Source: Bog-532 sp963830385 (GTDB lineage: Bacteria > Actinomycetota > Actinomycetes > Streptosporangiales > Streptosporangiaceae). Taken from it: 64,000 nucleotides of DNA. The translations under genes and the position numbers were made by a program. The DNA lies in contig CAWHMD010000004.1 in the NCBI GenBank assembly GCA_963830385.1, positions 248,001 to 312,000 of the forward strand, in the 5' to 3' direction. This document shows, one piece after another, positions 16,459 through 24,355 of the stretch. The notes under the pieces are model-generated. The model did no database searches. It saw nothing but the letters and a program-made list of their open reading frames with translations, and was not told the origin of the DNA. Position 1 is the first letter of the stretch, and each line of letters opens with the position of its first letter.

Positions 16459-17466
16459 ATGAGTAGTCACCTTGAATGTTTTAATTGCGGTGTCCAGAAT
16501 CGGGGTACGGCGCAATTCTGCCGTCAATGTGGCCGGTCGCTCGCCGGCCTGCCGGCCCAGGCGCCGCCGCCAGTCAATCAATTAACCACTGACGCGACGG
16601 CCGCAGGTGCGGTCCGGACCGCCACCGAGATCAGCGTGCCCCGGCCTGCCACTGAGATCAGTGTGTCTCCGCCGGTCGCGCCGGTTGCGCAGTTCAGCGC
16701 GCACCCGCCGACCATCGACATCGACCGGCCCGCCTGCCCAACCCCGGCCCCGGCTGCGCCTCCGCCCTGGTCCGGGCCGCCTCACAAACCCCGTCGTGCG
16801 TGGTGGCCGGTGCCGCTCGTCCTGGCCGTGGTGCTTGGCGCGGCCGCGCTGGCCGGATGGCAGACCCGCTGGCCAACGGCGGTCTTCGGGGTGCAGAACG
16901 CGGCTCGCAACCTACCGGTGGCGCCGGGGTCGGCGCCCGGCTCGGCCGCCGGATCTGAACCGGGCGCGTCCTCTGGCCCGGCCGGTTCCGGTGGCGCCTC
17001 CGCTGGTTCGGGCGGGTCCGCGCAGCAGCAGGCCGCCGAGAATCTGGCCAGCCTGCTCAGCCAGAGCGTGAGCGACCGCGCGTCGGTCAACGACGCCTAC
17101 AACGACGTCATGAACTGCGGACCCGACGTCAGCCAGGACGCCCAGACCTTCGAGAACGCCGAGCAGGCCCGCCAGCAGCTGATCGGCCAGCTGGCGGACC
17201 TGCCGTCGCAGTCAGCCCTCTCCCCGTCGATGTTGCAGGCCCTGTCCGGCGCCTGGCAGGTGTCGGCGCAGGTGGACGGCGACTACGCGCAATGGGCGCA
17301 GGATCAGGCAGGCGGCTGCACGATCAACAGCACGGCTGACCCCAGCTACGCGGCGGCCGGCAATCCCAATCTCCAGGCGACCGCGGACAAGACGGCTTTC
17401 ATCGGCCAATGGGACCCGGTGGCCGCGCAATATGGCCTGACGCAATACCAGCAAGGCGATCTTTAG
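16459..17466 (+). CDS. Zinc-ribbon, single-TM protein with exported C-terminal domain
   Basis: A 335-residue protein of unknown function. A four-cysteine zinc ribbon sits at the N-terminus (C7, C10, C21, C24: ECFNCG...FCRQCG). A Pro/Ala-rich linker holds two copies of ATEISV (about residues 55-70). One transmembrane helix spans about 115-134. A Gly/Ser/Ala-rich stalk and a helical C-terminal domain with two cysteines (NCGPDV, GGCTINS) follow, probably outside the cell. GTG at 16456 and ATG at 16459 are both possible. It is followed 40 nt later by a second protein with the same kind of zinc ribbon; together with the next small gene they form a three-gene unit. Confidence 0.75.
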   Translation: MSSHLECFNCGVQNRGTAQFCRQCGRSLAGLPAQAPPPVNQLTTDATAAGAVRTATEISVPRPATEISVSPPVAPVAQFSAHPPTIDIDRPACPTPAPAAPPPWSGPPHKPRRAWWPVPLVLAVVLGAAALAGWQTRWPTAVFGVQNAARNLPVAPGSAPGSAAGSEPGASSGPAGSGGASAGSGGSAQQQAAENLASLLSQSVSDRASVNDAYNDVMNCGPDVSQDAQTFENAEQARQQLIGQLADLPSQSALSPSMLQALSGAWQVSAQVDGDYAQWAQDQAGGCTINSTADPSYAAAGNPNLQATADKTAFIGQWDPVAAQYGLTQYQQGDL

Positions 17467-17506
17467 CCGTTTCGCTCGGCCAATTTCTGGGGTGGGAGAG
17501 CCAGTC

Positions 17507-19419
17507 GTGGATTGCTTTTATTGTCATGCCCTGATGGAACCGGGCGACGTATTCTGCGGGAGCTGCGGGCAGCGGTCCCCGGCCCTGGCGGCCAACGGGT
17601 CGCCTGACGCCGTGAACAGCCGCGGGAACGGGAACGGGAGATGGCCCACCGTGGCGCCATCGGTGCCCCGGCAACCGCCGCCCACCCAGGAGACCGCCGC
17701 GGCGGGCCCGTTCTTCTTGCACACACCCGCGCGCTCCGGCGGCCGCATGACCAACGCGACCCGGTACCTGTGCGCGGCCGCCTACCTGGACGCCGGGTAC
17801 GCCGGGGCCGTCATCCGCGAGCTGGTGGCTTCGGCCCGGTCGGTGGCGCCGTCGGTGGGCGTCGATCTGGGCCCGATCATCCGGCACTGCCTGCGGGCCA
17901 GGAACATCCAGCTGGTGCGGGACATCGTGCTCACCCTCCTGCTGCTGATCGGCCTGATCACCGACACCGGGCAGATGATCCTGTTGCTCATCTTGTGTTT
18001 CGTGGCCGGATTGCTGCCCAGCATGAACTGGGCTCGCCGGTCCTTCCGGTCCAAGGTCCTCGCCGCGGCGGGCGTCCTGGCGCTGATCGCGGCCGGCCTG
18101 GTGGCCATGTCCTTCGTGGAGATGATCGGCTCCCTGCAGCAGTCGTTCAGCCAGGGTCTTACCCCGGACGGGCAGCCGCCGGCACCGGCCAGGGCGGCGG
18201 TGGCCTGCACGGCCTGCTCGGCCCGTGCCTGCTGATGGCCATCCTGGCCACCCAGCTGGTGTACACGTACCTGCGCAGCCGCACCCTCTGCGACGAGCTG
18301 GGCCCCGACGCCACGCCCCGGCGGCCCCGGCCAAACACGCCCTACGTCGAGAACCGGATCGCGCAGGTGGAGGGAGCCCAGCACGGCAACGTGGTGCTCT
18401 ACGCCGGAGCCAACCCGTTCGTCGGCACCGGCCAGCGGACCCGGGCCTGGTCGATCGCGGTCGAGCTGCGCCGGGCCCGCAACCAGCACGACCCGGATCC
18501 GCGCCGGGCCCGGGACTACGTGGACATCGACCCGGTCGCGCTGCATCAGGTCGTCCGCCAGCGCCTGCTGAACCTGAAGGACGCTGCGCTGCCCGCCAGC
18601 CAGCAGCTGCAGGCGCTGACCGTACACGATCACATCGTCGGCATTGGCGCGCACCGCTGGGACTCGCCACTGATCGACCCGGCCCGGAACGTGCCGTATT
18701 CCGAGGCCAGCCCGGAGGCCATCCAGGCGGTGATCCGCCACCCGCAGGCCGGGGTGCGCTACTACCAGCGGGTCTCGGTGTGCGACGAGGGACAGGAGGT
18801 GTGGACGGGCCAGCGGAAGGTGCTGGACGGATCGGACCAGGACATCTCGGCGTCGGCGTTCGTGTACGCGGCCGTCGAGGGGCACATGTTCTACCTGGAG
18901 TTCGTCTCGGCGGTGATGCCGCCCATCAACCCCCGCTGGCACCTGGTCGACCTGCTGCCCAAGTTCACCCCGGGCAAGTTCATGGCCCAGGTCCTGGTGG
19001 ACGCCGTCGTTTCCTCGTTTCGCGACCTGCTCTGGGCGCCGATCCGCGGCGCCGGCGCCATCGCCGGGATCATCCGGGAAGGACGGAGCCAGCAGGAGCA
19101 GGCCGTCGCCGCCCAGGAGTACCTGTACGGGAACGTGGGTGCCCGGCTGAGCGTGCGGGAGCTGGGCGCGACCCACGGCTACCGCACCTACATCCAGCGG
19201 CTCGACGCGGAGAAATACACCAAGCTGACCGAGCGCCTGGTCATCGACACCGTGCTGGACTTCCTGGCTGAGCAGGGGGTGGACACCTCGGCCTACGCCA
19301 GCAACGCCCAGTCCGTCACCAACCAGTACACCCACATCGGCGACAACCACGGGGCCGCGGCGTTCGGCCCCGGTGCCTCGGCCCAGCAGACGAACCACGC
19401 CCAGCCGGCCCGCGGCTGA
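17507..19419 (+). CDS. Zinc-ribbon multi-pass membrane protein with C-terminal NHG motif, one frameshift
   Basis: About 637 residues if a single frame change near 18150-18185 is bridged. Start GTG 17507 follows GGGAGAG with good spacing; GTG 17492 is an alternative. A zinc ribbon (C3, C6, C17, C20: DCFYCH...FCGSCG) is followed by a linker, a helical segment and hydrophobic stretches (IVLTLLLLIGLI, MILLLILCFVAGLL, VLAAAGVLALIAAGLVAM). After the shift come another hydrophobic helix (GLLGPCLLMAILATQLVYTYL) and a large conserved-looking soluble part. The tail (19327-19401) has the motif YTxxGxNHGxxAxGxxAxxxQxN, shared with the next gene. I do not recognise the family. Without the bridge the first frame stops at 18235. 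Confidence 0.68.
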
Positions 19420-19445
19420 CCGATCGGGAAGCGACAGGTGATCAG

Positions 19446-19805
19446 ATGGCAATGAGCGACGACCGAATCGGCTACACCGTTCACGGCGCGAACCACGGGG
19501 TGATCGCGCAGGGTGCGCAGGCCCGCGGCCTGCAGGTCAACTACGGTGCCCCCGACGGTCAGCTGGCCCGGCTGGAGCAGCTGCTGCAGGAGCTGGCGGA
19601 CCGGGTGGACGAGTACGGCGGACCGGCGGCCGCCGACGTGCTCGACGACATCGACCGGACCCGGGACGAACTGCACCGGCGTAAGCCGGACGGCAACCGG
19701 ATGATCGCCCTGCTGGGCAGCGTCAGCGCGGCGATCGCCCCGGTCAGCAGCCTGGCCGAGCTGGCTGACCATATCGCCAAGCTGGTGGGGCTGGCCGTCC
19801 GCTGA
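19446..19805 (+). CDS. Small protein with N-terminal NHG motif and helical tail
   Basis: A 119-residue protein. Residues 10-34 (19473-19547) align without gaps to the C-terminal motif of the preceding protein: Y-T-x-x-G-x-N-H-G-x-x-A-x-G-x-x-A-x-x-x-Q-x-N, 11 of 25 identical. The rest is helical: LARLEQLLQELADRVDEYGG, then an Asp/Arg-rich helix, then a hydrophobic helix at the end. The start is ATG 19446, 26 nt after the previous stop. Matched motifs at facing termini of adjacent genes suggest the two proteins meet through this segment. The family is unknown to me. Confidence 0.72.
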   Translation: MAMSDDRIGYTVHGANHGVIAQGAQARGLQVNYGAPDGQLARLEQLLQELADRVDEYGGPAAADVLDDIDRTRDELHRRKPDGNRMIALLGSVSAAIAPVSSLAELADHIAKLVGLAVR

Positions 19806-19828
19806 TCGAGGGCGGCCCGCACCGGAGG

Positions 19829-20308
19829 CTAGGCCGTCACCAGCTCCGGGTAGCGGGCCGGCACCTCGGCGACGATGGCCAGGCATTCCACGAAGAAGTA
19901 GATCGCCTTGAAGAACTCGAGCAGGCTGCCGTCCTCCAGCAGGATCTTGCGGTACATGACCGTGCGCTGGGCGTCGTAGCCGTCGTGCAGGGCCTTCCAG
20001 TCGGCGTAGTCCATGGCCAGCACGTAGGTGGCGGCCAGCGGCTCGTCCGGCCCGATGATCCGGCAGTCGGTGACCGTGCCGCCGCTCCACTGGACGAACA
20101 GGTAGGCGGGGCCGCCGCCCAGCTCCGCGGGCAGCTCGCGGCAGCCGAGCGCCCAGGAGGCCGGGTAGACGCTCTTGATGAAATCGAAAAGGTCCCAGTA
20201 CTCCTGGAGTTTGCCCGCCCGCACCGGCTCGGCCGGGCCGGCGATCAGGGCATCCCGCACCGCGGCGGCCCACCCAGGACTGAAGAAATCCGGCTCCGGC
20301 ACGGTCAC
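19829..20308 (-). CDS. SCP2-like protein coupled to the di-iron oxidase
   Basis: A 159-residue protein. The pattern of its second half resembles sterol-carrier-protein-2 domains: a charged Gly-rich strand (YLFVQWSGGTVTDCRII), a strand ending in an alanine/threonine segment, then DYADWKALHDGYDAQRTVMYRKILLEDGSLLEFFKAIYFF. SCP2 folds bind fatty acyl chains or sterols. The GTG start overlaps the stop of the upstream oxidase as GTGA (20305-20308), so translation is coupled and the product probably binds or presents the oxidase's lipid substrate. The SCP2 assignment is by eye and moderate. Confidence 0.68.
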   Translation of the reverse strand: MTVPEPDFFSPGWAAAVRDALIAGPAEPVRAGKLQEYWDLFDFIKSVYPASWALGCRELPAELGGGPAYLFVQWSGGTVTDCRIIGPDEPLAATYVLAMDYADWKALHDGYDAQRTVMYRKILLEDGSLLEFFKAIYFFVECLAIVAEVPARYPELVTA

Positions 20309-21309
20309 CCACCCGCCAGGACCGGCTGGACCTTCTTGAGCAGGTCCTCGAGGTCGGGAGACAGGTCGATGCCGACGTCGTTCAGCTTGCGCCGCAGCTG
20401 CTGGAAGAACAGGATCCGCACCTCGTCCTGGGTCCAGCCGAGCGGCTCGTAGTAGATCTGGCGGCTGTTCACGCCGGACAGCGACAGGATCGTCCGCAGC
20501 GTGTCGTGGATCTCGTTGATCATGGACGGGTCCTTACGGACCGCCTGCTGGAGGTACCGCATGCCCCCTTGCACGTGCCGCGACTCGTCCCGGCAGGTGG
20601 CGGTGAAGCCGGTGTAGTAGGCGGGCAGGAAGCCGCGCCACCGGGCGTAGGACAGCGTCACCTTCATGACCGACAGGGCCAGCACGCCCTCGATCCAGAG
20701 GAAGTAGTTCGTGCCGTAGCGCACCCTTGCCCGTTCGTCGTAGGGGCGCTGGCGTACCTCGTCGGCCTGGTAGGCCAGCAGCCCGAACGGCCCGACGAAG
20801 GTCTCCGACACCCACGGGAACGAGGCGTCGAGGATGTCCATGATGTCGTCGCCCTTGAGCCCGACGACCTCCCGGTAGAACCGGTCGAAGAACACGGTGT
20901 GCCGGGCCTCGTCCTCGATCTGGGCGGCGATGTGCAGCTTTTCCTCTTCGCTGGCGCCGATCATGAACACCGGCAGCTCGATCTCGACCTGGCGCTCGCC
21001 GTGATGGAAGCCGGAGGCGACCGCGATGAACGACTGGCGCTCCTCCTCGGTCATCTTTTCCTGCCAGTCGATCACGTCCTGGCCGAAGTCCAGGTCGTAG
21101 ACGTCCCACCGCTGCTTGAGGTACTTGCGGTACAGGGTGGTGAAGTCCGGCAGCGCCTTCAGGTCCTTGTGCACGTACTCGATGACGTCGTCGATGTCCA
21201 CGTTGAGCACGTCGGCGAGGTTGGACTCTTCGATCTCACGCACCTGGTCGTCGCTCAGCGCGCGCGGGCCCTCGTGCAGAACCGCGGTCGGGCTCGGGCG
21301 GTCGGTCAT
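20305..21309 (-). CDS. R2-like di-iron oxidase
   Basis: A 334-residue ferritin-like protein of the ribonucleotide reductase R2/R2lox type. Metal ligands appear in the expected order: E105 (HHGERQVE), E134 and H137 (EDEARH), E207 (LWIEGVLA), E242 and H245 (RDESRH). R2lox proteins hold a Mn/Fe or Fe/Fe centre with a bound fatty acid and are thought to oxidise lipids; true R2 subunits make a tyrosyl radical. No large-subunit nrdA gene is nearby, and the partner gene looks SCP2-like, so a lipid oxidase is more likely. ATG 21309. A 19-bp palindrome lies just upstream. Confidence 0.82.
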   Translation of the reverse strand: MTDRPSPTAVLHEGPRALSDDQVREIEESNLADVLNVDIDDVIEYVHKDLKALPDFTTLYRKYLKQRWDVYDLDFGQDVIDWQEKMTEEERQSFIAVASGFHHGERQVEIELPVFMIGASEEEKLHIAAQIEDEARHTVFFDRFYREVVGLKGDDIMDILDASFPWVSETFVGPFGLLAYQADEVRQRPYDERARVRYGTNYFLWIEGVLALSVMKVTLSYARWRGFLPAYYTGFTATCRDESRHVQGGMRYLQQAVRKDPSMINEIHDTLRTILSLSGVNSRQIYYEPLGWTQDEVRILFFQQLRRKLNDVGIDLSPDLEDLLKKVQPVLAGG

Positions 21310-21327
21310 CGTTGTCAGCCTCCCAAT

Positions 21328-21346
21328 AACAGAATGCGATTCTGTT
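21328..21346. promoter_or_regulatory. 19-bp palindromic operator upstream of the di-iron oxidase
   Basis: AACAGAATGCGATTCTGTT is a perfect inverted repeat (8-bp arms, 3-base centre) 18 nt upstream of the oxidase start. Its core has the form AGAA-N5-TTCT (21331-21343), the same form seen at 23500, 33991 and 36698. Confidence 0.65.
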
Positions 21347-21445
21347 TCCAGGACATCGGTTACCGGTGGGTCATGTCAAGGCCGCCAGCCGGGTAGGGCC
21401 GCCACCCGGTCGATGGGGAACTTGGGCGCGGTCTTATTTCGGCGG

Positions 21446-22007
21446 TCAGCTCTGGGCGTCTGACCAGTCGTAGTCCGGCCGGAACTCCATATCGTGACGC
21501 TGAGCGGCCGCCTGCATCCGCGGAAAATCCGGAATGAAAGGCGGCTGCCCGAGGCTGGCGTGGTCGGTCGGCTGCCCCATCTGCTGGAAAAAGCGCTCAA
21601 AGCCGCCGGTGGCCACTCCGAGCACCTGGCTGGGCTCCTCCACCTGGTAGGCGTGCACCAGCCCGGCCGGGACGAAGCCGAAGTCGCCCGCGGTCAGCAA
21701 CCGGGCCCGCTTGGTCCCGTCCTGGCCGGCCATGTACACCCGCACGCTGCCGTCCACCACGTAGAACACCTCGTGGGTGCCGTGGTGGTTGTGGGCCGGG
21801 ATCAGCTGACCGCGCGGCGCCTGCATGGTGAACACGCCGAACTGCCCGCCGGTCTCGTCGCCGGACAGCAGCACCGTGAACAGGTCGGTGAACAGCATCG
21901 CGTGCTCGCCGTCGCCCTTTTGAAGGAAAAAGGCCTCCGGCCGCCCGGGCAGCACCCCCCTGCCACCGTGGCCCGTGGCTGGGGTCAGTCAGGTACTCAA
22001 AGCTCAT
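21446..22007 (-). CDS. Cupin domain protein, N-terminus shifted at a G6 run
   Basis: A cupin-fold protein with metal-ligand pattern HNHHGTHEVFYVVDG, followed by a second conserved strand set (GDFGFVPAGLVHAYQVEE). It resembles quercetin-dioxygenase-like cupins. An uninterrupted frame starts at GTG 21955. A better N-terminus, MSFEYLTDPSHGPRWQG, starts at ATG 22007 in another frame and joins VLPGRPEAFF if one G of a G6 run (C6 at 21955-21960 on the plus strand) is dropped. ATG 22007 overlaps the stop of the upstream hydrolase fragment (ATGA). The reaction is unknown. Confidence 0.8.
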
Positions 22008-22246
22008 GCTGGCCTCCGTGGCGACGTCGCTGGGTCTGTCACCCTACGGGGTGACGCCCCGGTCACCCGGGCCAGCAGGTCGCGGACGGCGGCGGCCACG
22101 GCCGGGATGTCCCACGGCCCCGGCTCGGTCAACCAGGAGACCGGTTCGACGGTCACCTGCCCGGCCAGCGCGGCCGCCAGCGGCTCGAACACCGCCGGGG
22201 TGCACAGCGTCCCTGGCAGTGCGACCAGGACCGGTTCGGAGTCCAT
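22004..22246 (-). pseudogene. Alpha/beta hydrolase N-terminal fragment
   Basis: Only 80 residues remain: MDSEPVLVALPGTLCTPAVFEPLAAAL, then VSWLTEPGPWDIPAVAAAVRDLLARV. This matches the start of alpha/beta hydrolases, with the LPGTLC oxyanion loop. The frame then runs into RVTGASPRR and stops. The nucleophile elbow, cap and catalytic histidine are all absent. A deletion that joined the first third of the hydrolase to the cupin gene is the simplest explanation. ATG start at 22246. Confidence 0.65.
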
Positions 22247-22467
22247 GCGGCGACCCTAGCGATCCCGCTCCGGAGGCCATAAACACGCGTGTATCTGCGG
22301 GCAAATGGCCGAAATGCGTTATTAAATTATCTCAATAAAGATATTACATTGTGACTTGATCTTGCTATAGGGTTGCCACACAACCACGCAGGATCTGGCG
22401 AGTTCCACCAAAATCGACGCTGCGGCGGCAGCGGATCCTGCACCGTCCACCGGCTAAGGAGTGAGGC

Positions 22468-23343
22468 ATGGCCCCCCGCTGGCGCGTTCCCGGAGCACGC
22501 ACCGCCACCCATTGGAGAGTTACCCTGGCCGCCGCTGCCTTAATACTGGGCTCGGCGGGAGCGGCCATCGGCACCGCCGGTGCGGCCGGCGCGGGCACCA
22601 CCGGCACGCAGCCCGGCACCACCCAGACCCGGCCCGGTGGTGCGGTCGGCGGCTTCCAGCCCGGCGGTGTGATCAAGGCGCACGGCACCAGCGGCGCCAC
22701 TCCGGCTGCCGCCGCGGGCGTCAAGAACGCGGGCACCACCAGCACCAACTGGTCGGGCTACGTCGTGACCGGCGGCAGCGGCGCCTTCAACAGCGTGTCG
22801 TCGAACTGGACCGAGCCCGCCGCCAGCTGCAGCAGCCAGACGCAGTACGCCGCGTTCTGGGTGGGCCTGGACGGCTACAACAGCGACTCGGTCGAACAGA
22901 CCGGCAGCGACTCGGACTGCAGCGGCGGCTCGCCGGACTACTACGGCTGGTACGAGATGTACCCGGCCGACCCGGTGTACTTCACCAACCCGGTCGCGCC
23001 CGGGGACAGCATGAGCGCCTCGGTCACGGTCAGCGGGACCAGCTACACGCTGACGCTGACCGACAGCACCCAGGGCTGGACCCAGACCGAGCACGAGTCC
23101 GGCAGCTACTCCAACTCCTCGGCCGAGGTCATCACCGAGGCGCCGTCCTCCTCCGAGGGCCCGCTCCCGCTGGCTGACTTCGGCACCATCGACTACTCCG
23201 GTGCGTCCGCCAATGGGAGCTCCATGGGCTCCCAGAACCCGACCTCGATCACGATGGTCGGCAGCAGCGGCGACCAGCTGGACTCCACCAGCGCCATCGA
23301 TGGATCCGGCGACTTCAGCAACACCTGGGACGCCTCGAGCTGA
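22468..23343 (+). CDS. Secreted G1-family glutamic endopeptidase (eqolisin-like)
   Basis: A 291-residue exported protein: a basic N-terminus and hydrophobic helix (about residues 20-45), a Gly/Thr-rich linker, then the peptidase G1 fold. Family marks are STNWSGYVV, YAAFWVGLDGYNSDSVEQTG with the catalytic glutamine, and SSAEVITEAPSS with the catalytic glutamate. G1 peptidases are acid proteases first known from fungi. ATG 22468 follows AAGGAGTGAGG. The upstream 200 bp are unusually AT-rich for this window and should hold the promoter. A perfect 17-bp hairpin follows the gene. Confidence 0.88.
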   Translation: MAPRWRVPGARTATHWRVTLAAAALILGSAGAAIGTAGAAGAGTTGTQPGTTQTRPGGAVGGFQPGGVIKAHGTSGATPAAAAGVKNAGTTSTNWSGYVVTGGSGAFNSVSSNWTEPAASCSSQTQYAAFWVGLDGYNSDSVEQTGSDSDCSGGSPDYYGWYEMYPADPVYFTNPVAPGDSMSASVTVSGTSYTLTLTDSTQGWTQTEHESGSYSNSSAEVITEAPSSSEGPLPLADFGTIDYSGASANGSSMGSQNPTSITMVGSSGDQLDSTSAIDGSGDFSNTWDASS

Positions 23344-23370
23344 TCTCGACGCGGCTTCCGCCGCCTCACG

Positions 23371-23412
23371 GCACCGGCCCCCGGAGGATTGATGGCCTCC
23401 GGGGGCCGGTGC
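23371..23412. terminator. Perfect 17-bp hairpin terminator
   Basis: GCACCGGCCCCCGGAGG (23371-23387), an 8-base loop, and its exact complement (23396-23412) lie 28 nt after the peptidase stop. There is no T-run, but stem strength and position fit an actinobacterial terminator. Confidence 0.82.
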
Positions 23413-23498
23413 TGTCCGGGTGCTCCGTCCGGGCTCAGCCGGCCGGCGACGAGCCAGGGCTGGCTTGACAGCACCCGGCCCCCACGGTCAAATGATCC

Positions 23499-23513
23499 TA
23501 GAATTTGCTTCTA
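23499..23513. promoter_or_regulatory. AGAA-N5-TTCT operator upstream of SDR
   Basis: TAGAATTTGCTTCTA is a perfect inverted repeat (5-bp arms, 5-base centre) 26 nt before the SDR start. It shares the AGAA-N5-TTCT core with the sites at 21331, 33991 and 36698. Confidence 0.58.
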
Positions 23514-23539
23514 TTATTGACGCTCCGGCGGGAGATGGT

Positions 23540-24355
23540 ATGGGCGGCGTCCTGGACGGCAAGGTGGCCATCGTGACCGGAGCCAGCCGGGGGATCGGAG
23601 CGGAGATCGCGCGGCGGTTCGGGGCCGCCGGGGCGGCGGTCGCCGTGTCCGCGCGGACGACCGAGGCCGGGACGTCGCCGTTCGACGGGACGATCGGCGA
23701 GACCGTGGACCAGATCCGGGCGGCGGGCGGCACCGCCGTCGCCATCCGGGCCGATCTGTCCAAGCCAGCGGACCGGGAGCAGCTCGTGCGCACCGCCACC
23801 GAGCAGCTGGGCGCGCCGGACATCCTGGTCAGCAACGCCGCCGTCACCTGGTTCACCCCGGTCATGGAGTTCACCGCCAAGCGCTACCGGCTGATGTTCG
23901 ACGTGCAGGTCGAGGCCCCGTTCCACCTGGCCCAGCTGGTCACCCCGGGGCTGCGGGCCAAGGGGCGGGGCTGGATCCTCAACATCTCGTCCATCGCGGC
24001 CCGGCCGCCCACGTTCCCGCCCACCGAGCGGGCCAGCCAGGGCCTCGGCACCGTCTACGGGATGTGCAAGGCGGCCCTGGAGCGGTTCTCGACCGGGCTG
24101 GCGGCCGAACTCTACGACGACAACATCGCGGTCAACGCGCTGTCGCCCAGCCAGGTGGTGCCGACCGCGGGCACGCTCTTCCACCACCTGACCACCGAGG
24201 ACAGCCCGGATGCGGAGCCACCGGCGGTGATGGCCGAGGCCGCGCTGATGCTGTGCAGCGCCGAGCCCCGGACGCTGACCGGCCGGATCACCTATTCGCA
24301 GGACCTGCTGGCCGAGCTCAACGTGGCCACCCCGGCTCAGTCGGACTGGTCGTAG
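23540..24355 (+). CDS. SDR family oxidoreductase
   Basis: A 271-residue short-chain dehydrogenase. TGASRGIG lies near residue 14, SNAAVTWF stands for the NAG motif, ISSIAA holds the catalytic serine, and YGMCKAALERF holds the Tyr/Lys pair. An extra acidic/Thr segment (TTEAGTSPFDGTIGETVDQIRAAGG) after the second strand resembles actinobacterial SDRs in lipid or steroid breakdown. The ATG at 23540 follows GGCGGGAGA; longer in-frame starts would add a non-conserved N-terminus. It overlaps the convergent aminotransferase gene by 19 nt. Regulation by a TetR through the palindrome at 23499 is inferred. Confidence 0.9.
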   Translation: MGGVLDGKVAIVTGASRGIGAEIARRFGAAGAAVAVSARTTEAGTSPFDGTIGETVDQIRAAGGTAVAIRADLSKPADREQLVRTATEQLGAPDILVSNAAVTWFTPVMEFTAKRYRLMFDVQVEAPFHLAQLVTPGLRAKGRGWILNISSIAARPPTFPPTERASQGLGTVYGMCKAALERFSTGLAAELYDDNIAVNALSPSQVVPTAGTLFHHLTTEDSPDAEPPAVMAEAALMLCSAEPRTLTGRITYSQDLLAELNVATPAQSDWS

